In this document: piece by piece, positions 9,827-18,522 of the stretch
Position numbering within the stretch: the stretch's first letter is position 1
How the letters are laid out: each line of letters starts with the position of its first letter
Position numbers and translations under genes: made by a program
Notes under the pieces: generated by a model
What the model saw: the letters and a program-made list of their open reading frames with translations, nothing else
What the model was told of the DNA's origin: nothing
Databases searched by the model: none
Assembly: GCF_003313465.1 (NCBI RefSeq)
Contig: NZ_KZ845664.1
Coordinates: 124,001 to 188,000 of the forward strand
Direction: 5' to 3'
DNA: 64,000 nt
From: Thermoflavimicrobium daqui
GTDB lineage: Bacteria > Bacillota > Bacilli > Thermoactinomycetales > Thermoactinomycetaceae

Positions 9827-10693
9827 ATGATAGATATCTATGAAATCTTAAAAATATCACAAGATGCGTCGATCGAAGAAGTGAAACAACAACTTCAAAT
9901 AGAGTTAAGGAAATGGAGTTATCGTATCAATGCTCCCCAGCTAGAACATCGACAAGAAGCAGAACGGATGTTGCAACGCTTAGAGCAGATCCAAGATAGG
10001 ATTATGGAAGAAGAAAACAAACCAATCAGTCAAAAAGATGATGACTCGCAAAAGTTTTTACCTAGCATACAAACGGAAATGGAACGATCAGAGATGTCTG
10101 AGATTCAAAAAGAAAGACAATGGGAGCAATCTGACATCATTCAAGATCAAGAGCGGCTATCCGATACGATCGTAATCGATGAAAATACTCTTCGAGAAGC
10201 AGTCAAGTCAGGGGATAGAGAAGCCATGCAAAAGTTGGGTTCATACTTGCTTACTGCAGGTGGTCTAGGACAAGATCAAGAAGGAGAATATTGGATTCGT
10301 GAAGCAGCGAAACAAGGCGATGCCGAAGCGATGAGATGTCTTGGACATCTATTTTTGCAAAAAGAATATCTAAAAGATTATCTCAAGAAAGGAAAAGAGT
10401 GGTTAGTCAAAGCGGCTCAAGCTGGGAGTATCCAAGCGATGCGAGAATTAGGTCTGGTGCTACTTCAAGGCAATCGATTAAAAAAAGATCGAAAAGAAGC
10501 AGAAAAGTGGCTAAGAAAGGCAGGAGAAGCAGGGGATGTAGCAGCCATGAAAGAACTAGGCTTCCGACTGATGAAGGGAGATGGATTGAAGCGAAATGAG
10601 AAGTGGGGGAAATATTGGCTGACCAAAGCAGCACATGCAGGAGATCTGGAGGCGAAGAAAAAGCTCGAAAATGATTCGCAAGAACATAAATAA
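9827..10693 (+). CDS. Sel1-like repeat protein with J-domain-like N-terminus
   Basis: About 288 residues. The first 65 residues (MIDIYEILKISQDASIEEV onward) have the helix pattern of a J-domain, but I see no HPD tripeptide, so Hsp70 stimulation is not supported. A charged, probably disordered linker follows (about 65-115), then four to five Sel1 repeats with the GDxEAMxxLG signature. ATG 9827 is preceded by AAAAGGTGA. It is paralogous to the preceding gene, and a terminator separates the two. Its function is unknown. Confidence 0.75.
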   Translation: MIDIYEILKISQDASIEEVKQQLQIELRKWSYRINAPQLEHRQEAERMLQRLEQIQDRIMEEENKPISQKDDDSQKFLPSIQTEMERSEMSEIQKERQWEQSDIIQDQERLSDTIVIDENTLREAVKSGDREAMQKLGSYLLTAGGLGQDQEGEYWIREAAKQGDAEAMRCLGHLFLQKEYLKDYLKKGKEWLVKAAQAGSIQAMRELGLVLLQGNRLKKDRKEAEKWLRKAGEAGDVAAMKELGFRLMKGDGLKRNEKWGKYWLTKAAHAGDLEAKKKLENDSQEHK

Positions 10694-10754
10694 AGATATA
10701 TGATCCATCGACATTTCGAGCAAAATCTTCGTGCAAGAAGTATAATGATTGCTC

Positions 10755-11873
10755 CTAGGAAGTCTTATGACGTAATTTATGGATGAATCGAAACAACAAG
10801 TAAATGATGAAGTGAAGGATAGCAACCAGTAATAGACTTAAGCAGATGAACAGGATCCCACCAGGAGATAAATAAGGATAAGGAAGCAGGATGAAAGCGA
10901 TGATCATCGGAATCAAATAGGGGAGCAAATATAACCATTTCTTTCTCATAAGATTGGCAAGGGCAAAGAATAGGAAGCTCAAAAAGATAATCATGACAAA
11001 TAAATAAATCATTATCTCCTTTACCATATTGGTTTGAAATAATTGAGTAGCCAGTGGTAAGGAAGTTCCATCTGCAATCGTAAATAACCATAAAGAAGGA
11101 ATCTTCTGGGTTTGGATTCCATAGTGATTAGGAGTCTGTTTGGTAAAAGGAAGATTAGAATGAACGAAATAAGGTTGCTTAAAAACTAATTCCAATCGTA
11201 GATCAGGTTTGTCCCAAAAAGCATTAGGTGGAAACAGGAATAAATGGGACTGGATGGACTGAGCTACCTTCTGAGAAATAAACTCGCCCCGGTCTCGATA
11301 AGAAATGGTTAATTCTGCTTGTTGCTGTGCTGCCAGCGTTATTTTCGTTTTAACCCCCACAGTATTATCAAAGCTTTGCGATGTTAATTTTGCAAGTGGT
11401 TGATGATAAATCGGTTCAACCAGCCATTCCTCCTTCACTTTTGGCACTAGCCACTCACCTCGATTCATATATCTTAGATATTGATAATCGATGGGCTTCT
11501 CATTTAAGCTGAGTTTGAGCTTTACATCATTTTGTAGCTCGTGATGGGCTTTCTTTGCCGTTTTATTCGCTTCGGGTGTGAGTTCATATAATAAGTAAGT
11601 CAAATCAAGGTTTTGTGCCTGCTTCGACTGATTGACAAGTAGATACCGGATCGTAACAGTGGGTTGGATTTCCCCAATGCTCTTTTTTTCTGAGAAAGTA
11701 TAGCGAACTATTGCCTTTTTAATTTTAACCTCAGGGGGTAAAGGATGATTTTTCTCTGTGAAAAAACCTCCCGTACTAGGGGGACTGCCGATATAAGCGT
11801 AACTATGGGAAGGAATAAAGATACCCATTATGAATGCTACTAGGAAAAGAAGTAAGATAGATATTCTACGCAT
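10755..11873 (-). CDS. Membrane protein of unknown function with large extracytoplasmic domain
   Basis: About 372 residues. An N-terminal signal peptide or anchor (residues about 1-25, ending near SHSYA) is followed by about 230 residues predicted outside the membrane, rich in beta-type sequence. Then come three or four hydrophobic segments (from IMIYLFVMIIFLSFLFFALA onward) and a short basic tail. I do not recognise the family. The start is ATG at 11873: GAGGTGA lies 9 nt upstream and includes the earlier GTG. It is divergent from smc, so it does not belong to that operon. Confidence 0.7.
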   Translation of the reverse strand: MRRISILLLFLVAFIMGIFIPSHSYAYIGSPPSTGGFFTEKNHPLPPEVKIKKAIVRYTFSEKKSIGEIQPTVTIRYLLVNQSKQAQNLDLTYLLYELTPEANKTAKKAHHELQNDVKLKLSLNEKPIDYQYLRYMNRGEWLVPKVKEEWLVEPIYHQPLAKLTSQSFDNTVGVKTKITLAAQQQAELTISYRDRGEFISQKVAQSIQSHLFLFPPNAFWDKPDLRLELVFKQPYFVHSNLPFTKQTPNHYGIQTQKIPSLWLFTIADGTSLPLATQLFQTNMVKEIMIYLFVMIIFLSFLFFALANLMRKKWLYLLPYLIPMIIAFILLPYPYLSPGGILFICLSLLLVAILHFIIYLLFRFIHKLRHKTS

Positions 11874-11995
11874 AAGCTTCACCTCGCATTTGCTAAATGA
11901 TTTAGAAAAAACAAAGGTATTCTAAGCTATTTTCTCGCTGCTACCTTTTTTATGCTAAAATATAGCAGTTGACTTGATAGAGAGGAGGGATTTTT

Positions 11996-14900
11996 ATGTA
12001 TTTAAAACGGCTGGAGATGTCCGGTTTTAAGTCATTTGCCAATCGAACCGAGCTGGAATTTGTGCCTGGAGTGACAGCTGTCGTCGGACCCAATGGTAGC
12101 GGGAAAAGCAATGTCACCGATGGAATCCGCTGGGTGCTTGGAGAACAAAGTGCCAAATCACTTCGTGGCTCCAAGATGGAAGATGTTATTTTTGCTGGTA
12201 GTGATTCTCGTAAGCCTGTTGGTTTTTGCGAAGTTTCCATTACCTTTGATAATACGGAGAGAAAACTCCCTATTGATTATACCGAAGTTACCGTTACACG
12301 AAGGGTGTATCGCTCGGGAGAAAGTGAATATTTTCTGAATAAGAAGCCATGTCGCTTAAAGGATATTACCGAGCTGCTGATGGATACGGGAATTGGTAAA
12401 GAAGCTTATTCGATGATTGGACAAGGGCGGATCGACGATATTCTCAGTACCAAGTCGGAAGATCGCCGAGCGATTTTCGAAGAAGCAGCAGGGATTGTCA
12501 AATATAAAGCCCGTAAAAAAGAAGCCGAAAAGAAATTGGAAAATACGGAACAAAACTTAAGTCGTATTCATGATCTCATTCATGAATTGGATAATCAAGT
12601 GGAACCATTGGCCGAGCAAGCAGAAAAAGCAAAGCGATATAAAGAATTAAAGAAAGAGCTTGAGAGAATCGAAGTCGGTTTATATGTACATAAGATCGAA
12701 ACCTTACATGAAAATTGGCAACAAACAACGAAAGAAGTGGAAACCCTTACTCAAGAGCAAGTGCTTCTTTCTACGAATATAAGTAAGAAAGAAGCAGCTT
12801 TGACAGAACTAAAGGTGCAACTGGGTAAGATGGATCAACTATTTGAAGAGGTACAAGCTGAATTGCTAACTGCTAGTGAAGAATTAGAAAAAGCAGAGGG
12901 GCAGCGCGAAGTCTGGCTGGAGCGAAAAAGAAGTCGTGAACATACGATCGGTCAGCTTGAGGAACACATTCAAACCATTGTACTTGAGCTTAATCGATTA
13001 AAAGAGGAAAAAGAAGGAATCGATTCGCGCCTCGTACTAAAAAAACAAGAATTGGCAGAGGCAGAAGCACAGTGTTTGCAAGCTCAACAACAGATGTCTT
13101 TACTTACTGAAGATGAAAGCGATTCATTGGATGAGTGGACTCAAACATTACAAAAACAAAAAAATCAATGGGTAGCCCTACAAAGTGAACAACATTATGT
13201 CACTGAACAAGAACAGCAACTTCAGGAGCAATGGGAACTTGATCAAGAGAGAATTCAAGAAATAGAAGCACAAATAGAATCTGGGCAAGTTGACCTGCAA
13301 ACCATGACACAACAACTTACTCATACTGAGGAGAATCTTCAAAAATTAAAGGAACAAGCCCAAACACTAACCGAAAAGCGACAAGAAATAGAACGACAAG
13401 AAAAAGCATTGGCTGGGGAAAATAGGAAATTTGAACAGAGCTTTAACCGTTTACACTCCCAATTGGATGTGGCTAAAGAGATGGAAGCTGAACATGCTGG
13501 CTTTTTTCAAGGGGTGAAAGAGATTCTTCAAGCACGAGATCGTGGTGAACGGTCGCTGCAGGGAGTGCATGGTGCAGTTGCCCAATTAATCCGTGTACCA
13601 GAAGAGTATGAAGCGGCAGTAGAAACAGCGCTAGGTGGAGCCTTGCAAAACTTGGTTGTTGAAGATGAGTATACGGGTCGGCAAGGAATTGCGTATCTGA
13701 AGCAGAAACGGCTAGGAAGAGCTACTTTTTTACCACTTTCTGTTATTCAGGGAAGATCCATCCCAGCCTATGAACGAAGCCTGCTACAAGGAATCTCTGG
13801 AGTTGTTGGCATCGCTTCAGAAGTCGTCCAAGCGGATACCCCCTATCAAGCACTGGTTTCTTATTTATTAGGGTTGGTCGTCATTGTAGAGAATTTGGAG
13901 CATGCTAACCAAGTGGCAAGAAAGTTACAATATCGCTATCGTGTTGTTACACTAGAAGGAGATATCGTAAGCCCTGGTGGCTCGATGACAGGTGGAAGTC
14001 GTCAACAAGCCAAAAGCAATTTGCTGGGACGAGCACGTCAGATTGAGTCATTAGAACAGCAAATCACCGATTTAAAACAGGCATGGCAAAAAGTCGAACA
14101 CCAAATCCATGAGCAAGCGATACAAAAGCAACAGTTGGAACAAGAATGGGAAGAAATTCGTTCACAAGGAGAGAAATTACGGCTCCAAGAGCAAGAGCTA
14201 CGTGGACAAATACGTGAGCTGGAAAACCGACAACATCGCTTGATGGAGGAATTAAGGCAATTCCAAAACAAGAAGCAGCAAACTGAAACAAAGCATAAAG
14301 AGCTGATCACCCGTCAACAACAAATCAAAGAAGAATTAGAGAGACTTGAAGTGGCAAATCAACAGTTAGAACAGCAAATTATCGCCTGCCAGCAGCGAGT
14401 TAGGGAGCAAGCTTCTGCGAAAACCGATGCTCATGAACAGCTGACGGAATGGAGAGTGACCGTAGCTAAACTACGTCAAGAAACAACTAATCTAACCGAA
14501 AACGTAGAGCGGATCGAACAAGAGTGGGCTCGTACGATCATGAAACAGGAGCAAACCCAAGTCGAGTTAGAAAATTTGGTACAAAAGCAAACGATGAGCC
14601 AGCAGGAATTGGAAGAATTGGCGGCTCATATTGAGAGCCTACGTGAGAAAAAGCTCTTGGCACAAGAAAAAGTGGCGAAAACCCGTGAGCAAAGAGAAGA
14701 GTTGCAGCGGTTACGTGAAGAGCAAGAAAATGAAATTCGTGAAGAAGGGCAAAGGTTACAAAAGCAATCAGAAAATCTCAAGAGCGGAGAGGTTCATGCT
14801 AATCGTTTAGATGTTGAGCTCAATCACTTGTTACAGAAGCTAGCGGAAGAATATGAGATTACCTTTGAGCGAGCTAGAGATCTCTATACTCGCCCGGAGG

Positions 14901-15586
14901 AACCCCAAAAAGCAGAACGTCAGGTGCGTTCATTTAAACAACAAATTACCTCTTTAGGTGAGGTGAACTTAGGAGCCGTCGATGAATACCAACGCTTAAC
15001 AGAGCGATTAGATTTTCTAAAAAGCCAAGAAGATGATCTATTACAAGCCAAGCAAACTTTATATGAAGTGATTGGTCAGATGGAAAGTGAAATGGGAAAA
15101 CGTTTTGGTGAAGCTTTTACCCTGATTCGCAGTGAGTTTCAAGAAGTATTTGTGCAGATGTTTGGAGGTGGACGAGCTGATCTTCATCTGAGTGATCCCG
15201 ATAATCTCTTGGAAACAGGCATTGATATTGTCGCTCAACCCCCGGGTAAAAAGCTACAAAATTTGACTCTCTTATCAGGAGGAGAGCGTGCTTTGGCTGC
15301 CATTGCCCTATTATTTGCCGTCTTACGGATCAAACCGGTCCCCTTCTGTGTACTGGATGAAGTGGACGCAGCCCTCGATGAAGCGAATCTAACTCGCTTT
15401 ACTCGTTATATGCGTGAATTTGCCAACCATACTCAGTTTATTGTGATTACTCACCGCAAACATACCATGGAAGGGGCAGATGTCCTGTATGGAATTACCA
15501 TGCAAGAATCGGGTGTTTCCAAGCTGGTTTCTGTGAAGTTAGAAGAGTATGATGGAGAAAGAGAAGTAGCTGCTACAATAGGATAG
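11996..15586 (+). CDS. smc: Chromosome segregation ATPase SMC
   Basis: The 1196-residue SMC subunit of the bacterial condensin (SMC-ScpA-ScpB), which compacts and segregates the nucleoid. The head has Walker A GPNGSGKSN near residue 32. Two long coiled coils flank the hinge (about 505-670, with GAVAQLIRV and GGSMTGGS). The C-terminal head carries the signature LSGGERALAAIALLFA and Walker B VLDEVDAALDEAN. Full length for the family. Start ATG follows AGAGGAGGG. An extended -10 TGCTAAAAT lies just upstream at about 11952. In many Bacilli rnc precedes smc; here a divergent gene does, so smc has its own promoter. Confidence 0.97.
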   Translation: MYLKRLEMSGFKSFANRTELEFVPGVTAVVGPNGSGKSNVTDGIRWVLGEQSAKSLRGSKMEDVIFAGSDSRKPVGFCEVSITFDNTERKLPIDYTEVTVTRRVYRSGESEYFLNKKPCRLKDITELLMDTGIGKEAYSMIGQGRIDDILSTKSEDRRAIFEEAAGIVKYKARKKEAEKKLENTEQNLSRIHDLIHELDNQVEPLAEQAEKAKRYKELKKELERIEVGLYVHKIETLHENWQQTTKEVETLTQEQVLLSTNISKKEAALTELKVQLGKMDQLFEEVQAELLTASEELEKAEGQREVWLERKRSREHTIGQLEEHIQTIVLELNRLKEEKEGIDSRLVLKKQELAEAEAQCLQAQQQMSLLTEDESDSLDEWTQTLQKQKNQWVALQSEQHYVTEQEQQLQEQWELDQERIQEIEAQIESGQVDLQTMTQQLTHTEENLQKLKEQAQTLTEKRQEIERQEKALAGENRKFEQSFNRLHSQLDVAKEMEAEHAGFFQGVKEILQARDRGERSLQGVHGAVAQLIRVPEEYEAAVETALGGALQNLVVEDEYTGRQGIAYLKQKRLGRATFLPLSVIQGRSIPAYERSLLQGISGVVGIASEVVQADTPYQALVSYLLGLVVIVENLEHANQVARKLQYRYRVVTLEGDIVSPGGSMTGGSRQQAKSNLLGRARQIESLEQQITDLKQAWQKVEHQIHEQAIQKQQLEQEWEEIRSQGEKLRLQEQELRGQIRELENRQHRLMEELRQFQNKKQQTETKHKELITRQQQIKEELERLEVANQQLEQQIIACQQRVREQASAKTDAHEQLTEWRVTVAKLRQETTNLTENVERIEQEWARTIMKQEQTQVELENLVQKQTMSQQELEELAAHIESLREKKLLAQEKVAKTREQREELQRLREEQENEIREEGQRLQKQSENLKSGEVHANRLDVELNHLLQKLAEEYEITFERARDLYTRPEEPQKAERQVRSFKQQITSLGEVNLGAVDEYQRLTERLDFLKSQEDDLLQAKQTLYEVIGQMESEMGKRFGEAFTLIRSEFQEVFVQMFGGGRADLHLSDPDNLLETGIDIVAQPPGKKLQNLTLLSGGERALAAIALLFAVLRIKPVPFCVLDEVDAALDEANLTRFTRYMREFANHTQFIVITHRKHTMEGADVLYGITMQESGVSKLVSVKLEEYDGEREVAATIG

Positions 15587-15597
15587 GAGGGTTTGAA

Positions 15598-16602
15598 GTG
15601 AGTTTTTTTAAGCGATTAAAAGAAAAAGTAGCCCAAAAAACAGAATCAGTCACCCAAAAGTTTATCTCAGGATTAAGTAAAACAAGCTCTTCATTTATGG
15701 GAGCGATCACGGATTTATTCGCGGGTAGAAGTAAGATTGATGAAGATTTGTATGAGGAATTAGAGGAAATCTTGATCGGAGCCGATGTAGGGGTTACTAC
15801 CACGATGGAGCTAGTAGAGCGTCTACGTAAAGAAGTAAAAGAACGTAAAATCAAAGACCCTGCCGAGCTTCAGCCACTTCTATCAGAAATTATCGCTGAT
15901 ATGCTAGAAATCGAAGAAAAAGACAGCCCTATACGTATGAATCCAGATGGCATGACCGTCATTTTATTTGTAGGAGTCAACGGTGTCGGAAAAACGACAA
16001 CGATCGGCAAGCTAGCTAACCGTTTTAAAAATGAAGGAAAAAAAGTGGTGTTGGCTGCTGGGGATACATTTCGGGCTGGTGCGATTGAACAATTAGAAGT
16101 GTGGGGGAATCGTGTCGGTGTTGATGTGATTAAACATCAAGCAGGAGCAGATCCAGCCGCTGTGATATATGATGGTATTCAAGCGGCAAAATCTCGGAAA
16201 GCGGATGTCCTTCTCTGTGATACGGCAGGGCGCCTACAAAATAAAGTGAATTTGATGGAAGAGTTAAAGAAAGTACACCGTGTCATCCAGCGTGAAATTC
16301 CTAATGGCCCTCATGAAGTACTGCTTGTCCTAGATGCGACCACGGGACAAAATGCACTGATGCAGGCTAAAACATTTGGTGAAGCTGTTAATGTGTCGGG
16401 GATTGTCCTTACCAAACTCGATGGCACAGCCAAAGGTGGTATCGTGATTGCGATTAGTCACGAATTGCAAGTACCTGTAAAACTGGTGGGTCTTGGTGAA
16501 AAGCCCGATGATCTACAAGATTTTGACACCACTCAATTTGTCCACGCTCTATTCCAAAGTGGAATCGATGAAGAAGTAGAAGTGACTGAGGTAAAAGGAT
16601 AA
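15598..16602 (+). CDS. ftsY: Signal recognition particle receptor FtsY
   Basis: The 334-residue SRP receptor GTPase that docks SRP-bound ribosomes at the membrane. It has an N-terminal amphipathic/NG helical domain and a G domain with P-loop GVNGVGKTTT, DTAGR and TKLDGTAKGG. The acidic A domain is very short, as in Bacillus. GTG start with AGGAGG upstream, 11 bp after smc, so it is an smc-ftsY operon closed by a terminator. Its usual neighbours ylxM-ffh are displaced by a 12.6 kb island. Confidence 0.97.
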   Translation: MSFFKRLKEKVAQKTESVTQKFISGLSKTSSSFMGAITDLFAGRSKIDEDLYEELEEILIGADVGVTTTMELVERLRKEVKERKIKDPAELQPLLSEIIADMLEIEEKDSPIRMNPDGMTVILFVGVNGVGKTTTIGKLANRFKNEGKKVVLAAGDTFRAGAIEQLEVWGNRVGVDVIKHQAGADPAAVIYDGIQAAKSRKADVLLCDTAGRLQNKVNLMEELKKVHRVIQREIPNGPHEVLLVLDATTGQNALMQAKTFGEAVNVSGIVLTKLDGTAKGGIVIAISHELQVPVKLVGLGEKPDDLQDFDTTQFVHALFQSGIDEEVEVTEVKG

Positions 16603-16609
16603 TTCCAAA

Positions 16610-16664
16610 TAAGAAGGAGTTCTCTATGAATGATACGAAGAGAATTCCTTCTTTCTTTTTATAT
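16610..16664 (+). terminator. Rho-independent terminator after ftsY
   Basis: A long stem pairing AAGAAGGAGTTCTCT (16611-16625) with AGAGAATTCCTTCTT (16639-16653), followed by a T-rich run. It separates the smc-ftsY operon from the inserted island. Confidence 0.8.
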
Positions 16665-16689
16665 AAAAGATGATATATGCAGTTAGAGT

Positions 16690-17655
16690 CTAACTTTTTG
16701 GGGTGATATTCACCGTATTTTTAGACTGTTGATTATGACCGATTGTAGAATCGGAAGAGTGGATAGGAATTGTACCTTGTTGTAAATCTCTTCGAAGAAG
16801 CATAATTTCTTTTTTTAATTCATCCATTTCTTGGGTTAACTTGGTGTGGGCATCGACTTCAGACTGTTCTCCATTTCCAACTTTACTTACAATGACACCA
16901 ACAAATAAATTTAGGATAACAAAAGTTCCTACTAAAATAAACAAAATAAAATAGATCCATGCCCAAGGAGCCTGTTTTAAAACCGAGTGCATGATATTGC
17001 TCGCCCACCCATCTAGTGTGACGACTTGAAATAGCGTAAGTAGAGTTTGGTGTAAAGAGCCAAAGTATGTTGGTGAAATCTTAGAAAATAACATGGTTCC
17101 AACTACCCCGAAAATATAAAAGAAAAGACCTAGGAGCAAAGAAATGTTTCCAAGTGCTGGGATGGTCCGTAATAAGGCCTCAACAAGTCGACGTAAAGAG
17201 GGTATGGTTGAAATAGCTCTTAGTACGCGGAGAATACGAAGAATCCGTAATACTGTAACAAAGTGAGCATCGGTGAAAGCAAAGGAACTAACAACGAGAA
17301 TAAAATCAAAGACATTCCACGGATCATGAAAAAATAAATAAACTTTCTTAAATGAAAGTAGTTTCAGGGTGATTTCGATAGTAAAAAAGCAAAGAATCAA
17401 TCGATCTAGCCATAAAAACAACTCTTTATTCGGCTAATAAATGGAAGGATAGGTTTCTAATCCTACTAATAAGGCATTTAAGATAATGAAAAAAATCACA
17501 GCACGCGAAAAAAAAGGATGGTTAGACCATCGGCTTATTATTAGCAATATCGATTTAGAACTAGAGTGTGTTTCTTTGGTATGAGGCAATAACATGGAAA
17601 TACCCTTTCTAAAAGTTTTCTGTAAAGTGCGCTTATATAAACTGAGTATAATCAT
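16690..17655 (-). pseudogene. Single-domain voltage-gated cation channel (NaChBac family), interrupted by in-frame amber codon
   Basis: Two reading frames in the same phase (17655 to 17434 and 17421 to 16690) together encode one six-helix channel. S1 ends NALLVGLETYPSIY, then a TAG codon, then PNKELFLWLDRLILCFFTIEI (S2). S4 has arginines every third residue (RILRILRVLRA). The pore filter reads TLDGW, close to bacterial Nav/Cav filters. A C-terminal coiled coil follows S6. Apart from the single stop, the frame is intact over about 320 codons, so this is a very recent pseudogene, a readthrough case or a sequencing error. Translation might begin at ATG 17655 or 17595. Confidence 0.75.
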
Positions 17656-17747
17656 TTTATGTTAAGAATTTGTTAAAAGTGGTCCGATATTTGTGAGAGT
17701 GATAGTAATAAGAAAACCTAATCTTTGTCATGGGCACCGATCGAAAA

Positions 17748-18377
17748 CTATAAGAGAGCGATATCTCCTTTTTTTCCGTATTCGTAAATACGAAGATACT
17801 CACCATAAACAATCGAACGATGACTAGTCTCTTTCATCCAATCATCTCGTGTGACTTTCTTGTTTTGAAGGGTCGAGTGTACAAGCAGAGGGGAAAGCAG
17901 CACATGGTCTGGAAGATATTTTTTCAAAGTGCGATATTGTCTACCTGAAGCAAAGGCTTTACTGGCAAAAAGCATGGTTTGGATTGTATCAAAGTCAAAA
18001 ATCTCTTTGGCATATCGTACATTTTCCAGAGAGTTAGTGGATCGGTCTTCAATAATTATTTGCTCTTTTTTTACGCCTAACTCAATGAGCTTCATCTGAA
18101 TCACATGTGCCTCGGGTGTAGTGCCATAAATCCAAGAATCAGGGCGTTTCTTCCCGGGCATATAGCCACCAGTAATGAGAAGTTGCTTTGCTTTCCCTTC
18201 ATGATAAGCTTTAGCAACGGTCTGCCAAATCTCCGGATGGGACCCACCAAAAACGAAGAGAAGATCATAAGATTCCAATTGTGGAAAATCTGCTGGCTGT
18301 AAAAAAGTTAGATCAGTGATGATTTTAATCTCCTGCTTGGACAGTGGTGGAACAGTAGGCTGTTTGGGGATGGACAT
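17748..18377 (-). CDS. YdcF/ElyC-like DUF218 domain protein
   Basis: A 209-residue protein of the DUF218 family. The core shows LLFVFGGSHPEIW followed by LLITGGYMPG and IIEDRSTNSLENVRYAKEI, matching the GG-x-P and E-x-x-S-xx-T-xx-N motifs of SanA/YdcF proteins, some of which act in envelope maintenance. No membrane anchor is visible, so it resembles the cytoplasmic, nucleotide-binding YdcF type. The exact reaction is unknown. It is divergent from the defence operon that starts at 18523. Confidence 0.75.
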   Translation of the reverse strand: MSIPKQPTVPPLSKQEIKIITDLTFLQPADFPQLESYDLLFVFGGSHPEIWQTVAKAYHEGKAKQLLITGGYMPGKKRPDSWIYGTTPEAHVIQMKLIELGVKKEQIIIEDRSTNSLENVRYAKEIFDFDTIQTMLFASKAFASGRQYRTLKKYLPDHVLLSPLLVHSTLQNKKVTRDDWMKETSHRSIVYGEYLRIYEYGKKGDIALL

Positions 18378-18445
18378 TTTTGTATGCTCCTTTGTATATG
18401 ATTTTTTAGTGTTTATTTTTAATCTAATATTTATAATTGTCTTCC

Positions 18446-18502
18446 TTGTTTTTTTATATAAAAAAATATACTATAAATTAAAGGGCAATAATTAGGGATT
18501 GC
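18446..18502 (+). promoter_or_regulatory. Putative promoter and leader hairpin of the DISARM-like operon
   Basis: TTGTTT (18446-18451), a 17-nt spacer and TACTAT (18469-18474) form a modest sigma-A-like promoter in very AT-rich DNA. A small hairpin (GCAAT paired with ATTGC, about 18484-18502) follows in the leader. Confidence 0.35.
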
Positions 18503-18522
18503 TACTGAGGTGATGTATCAAT

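Noticed and set aside
10336-10599. Arg/Lys-rich 87-codon frame inside the second Sel1-repeat gene
   Set aside because: An out-of-frame shadow of the repeats.
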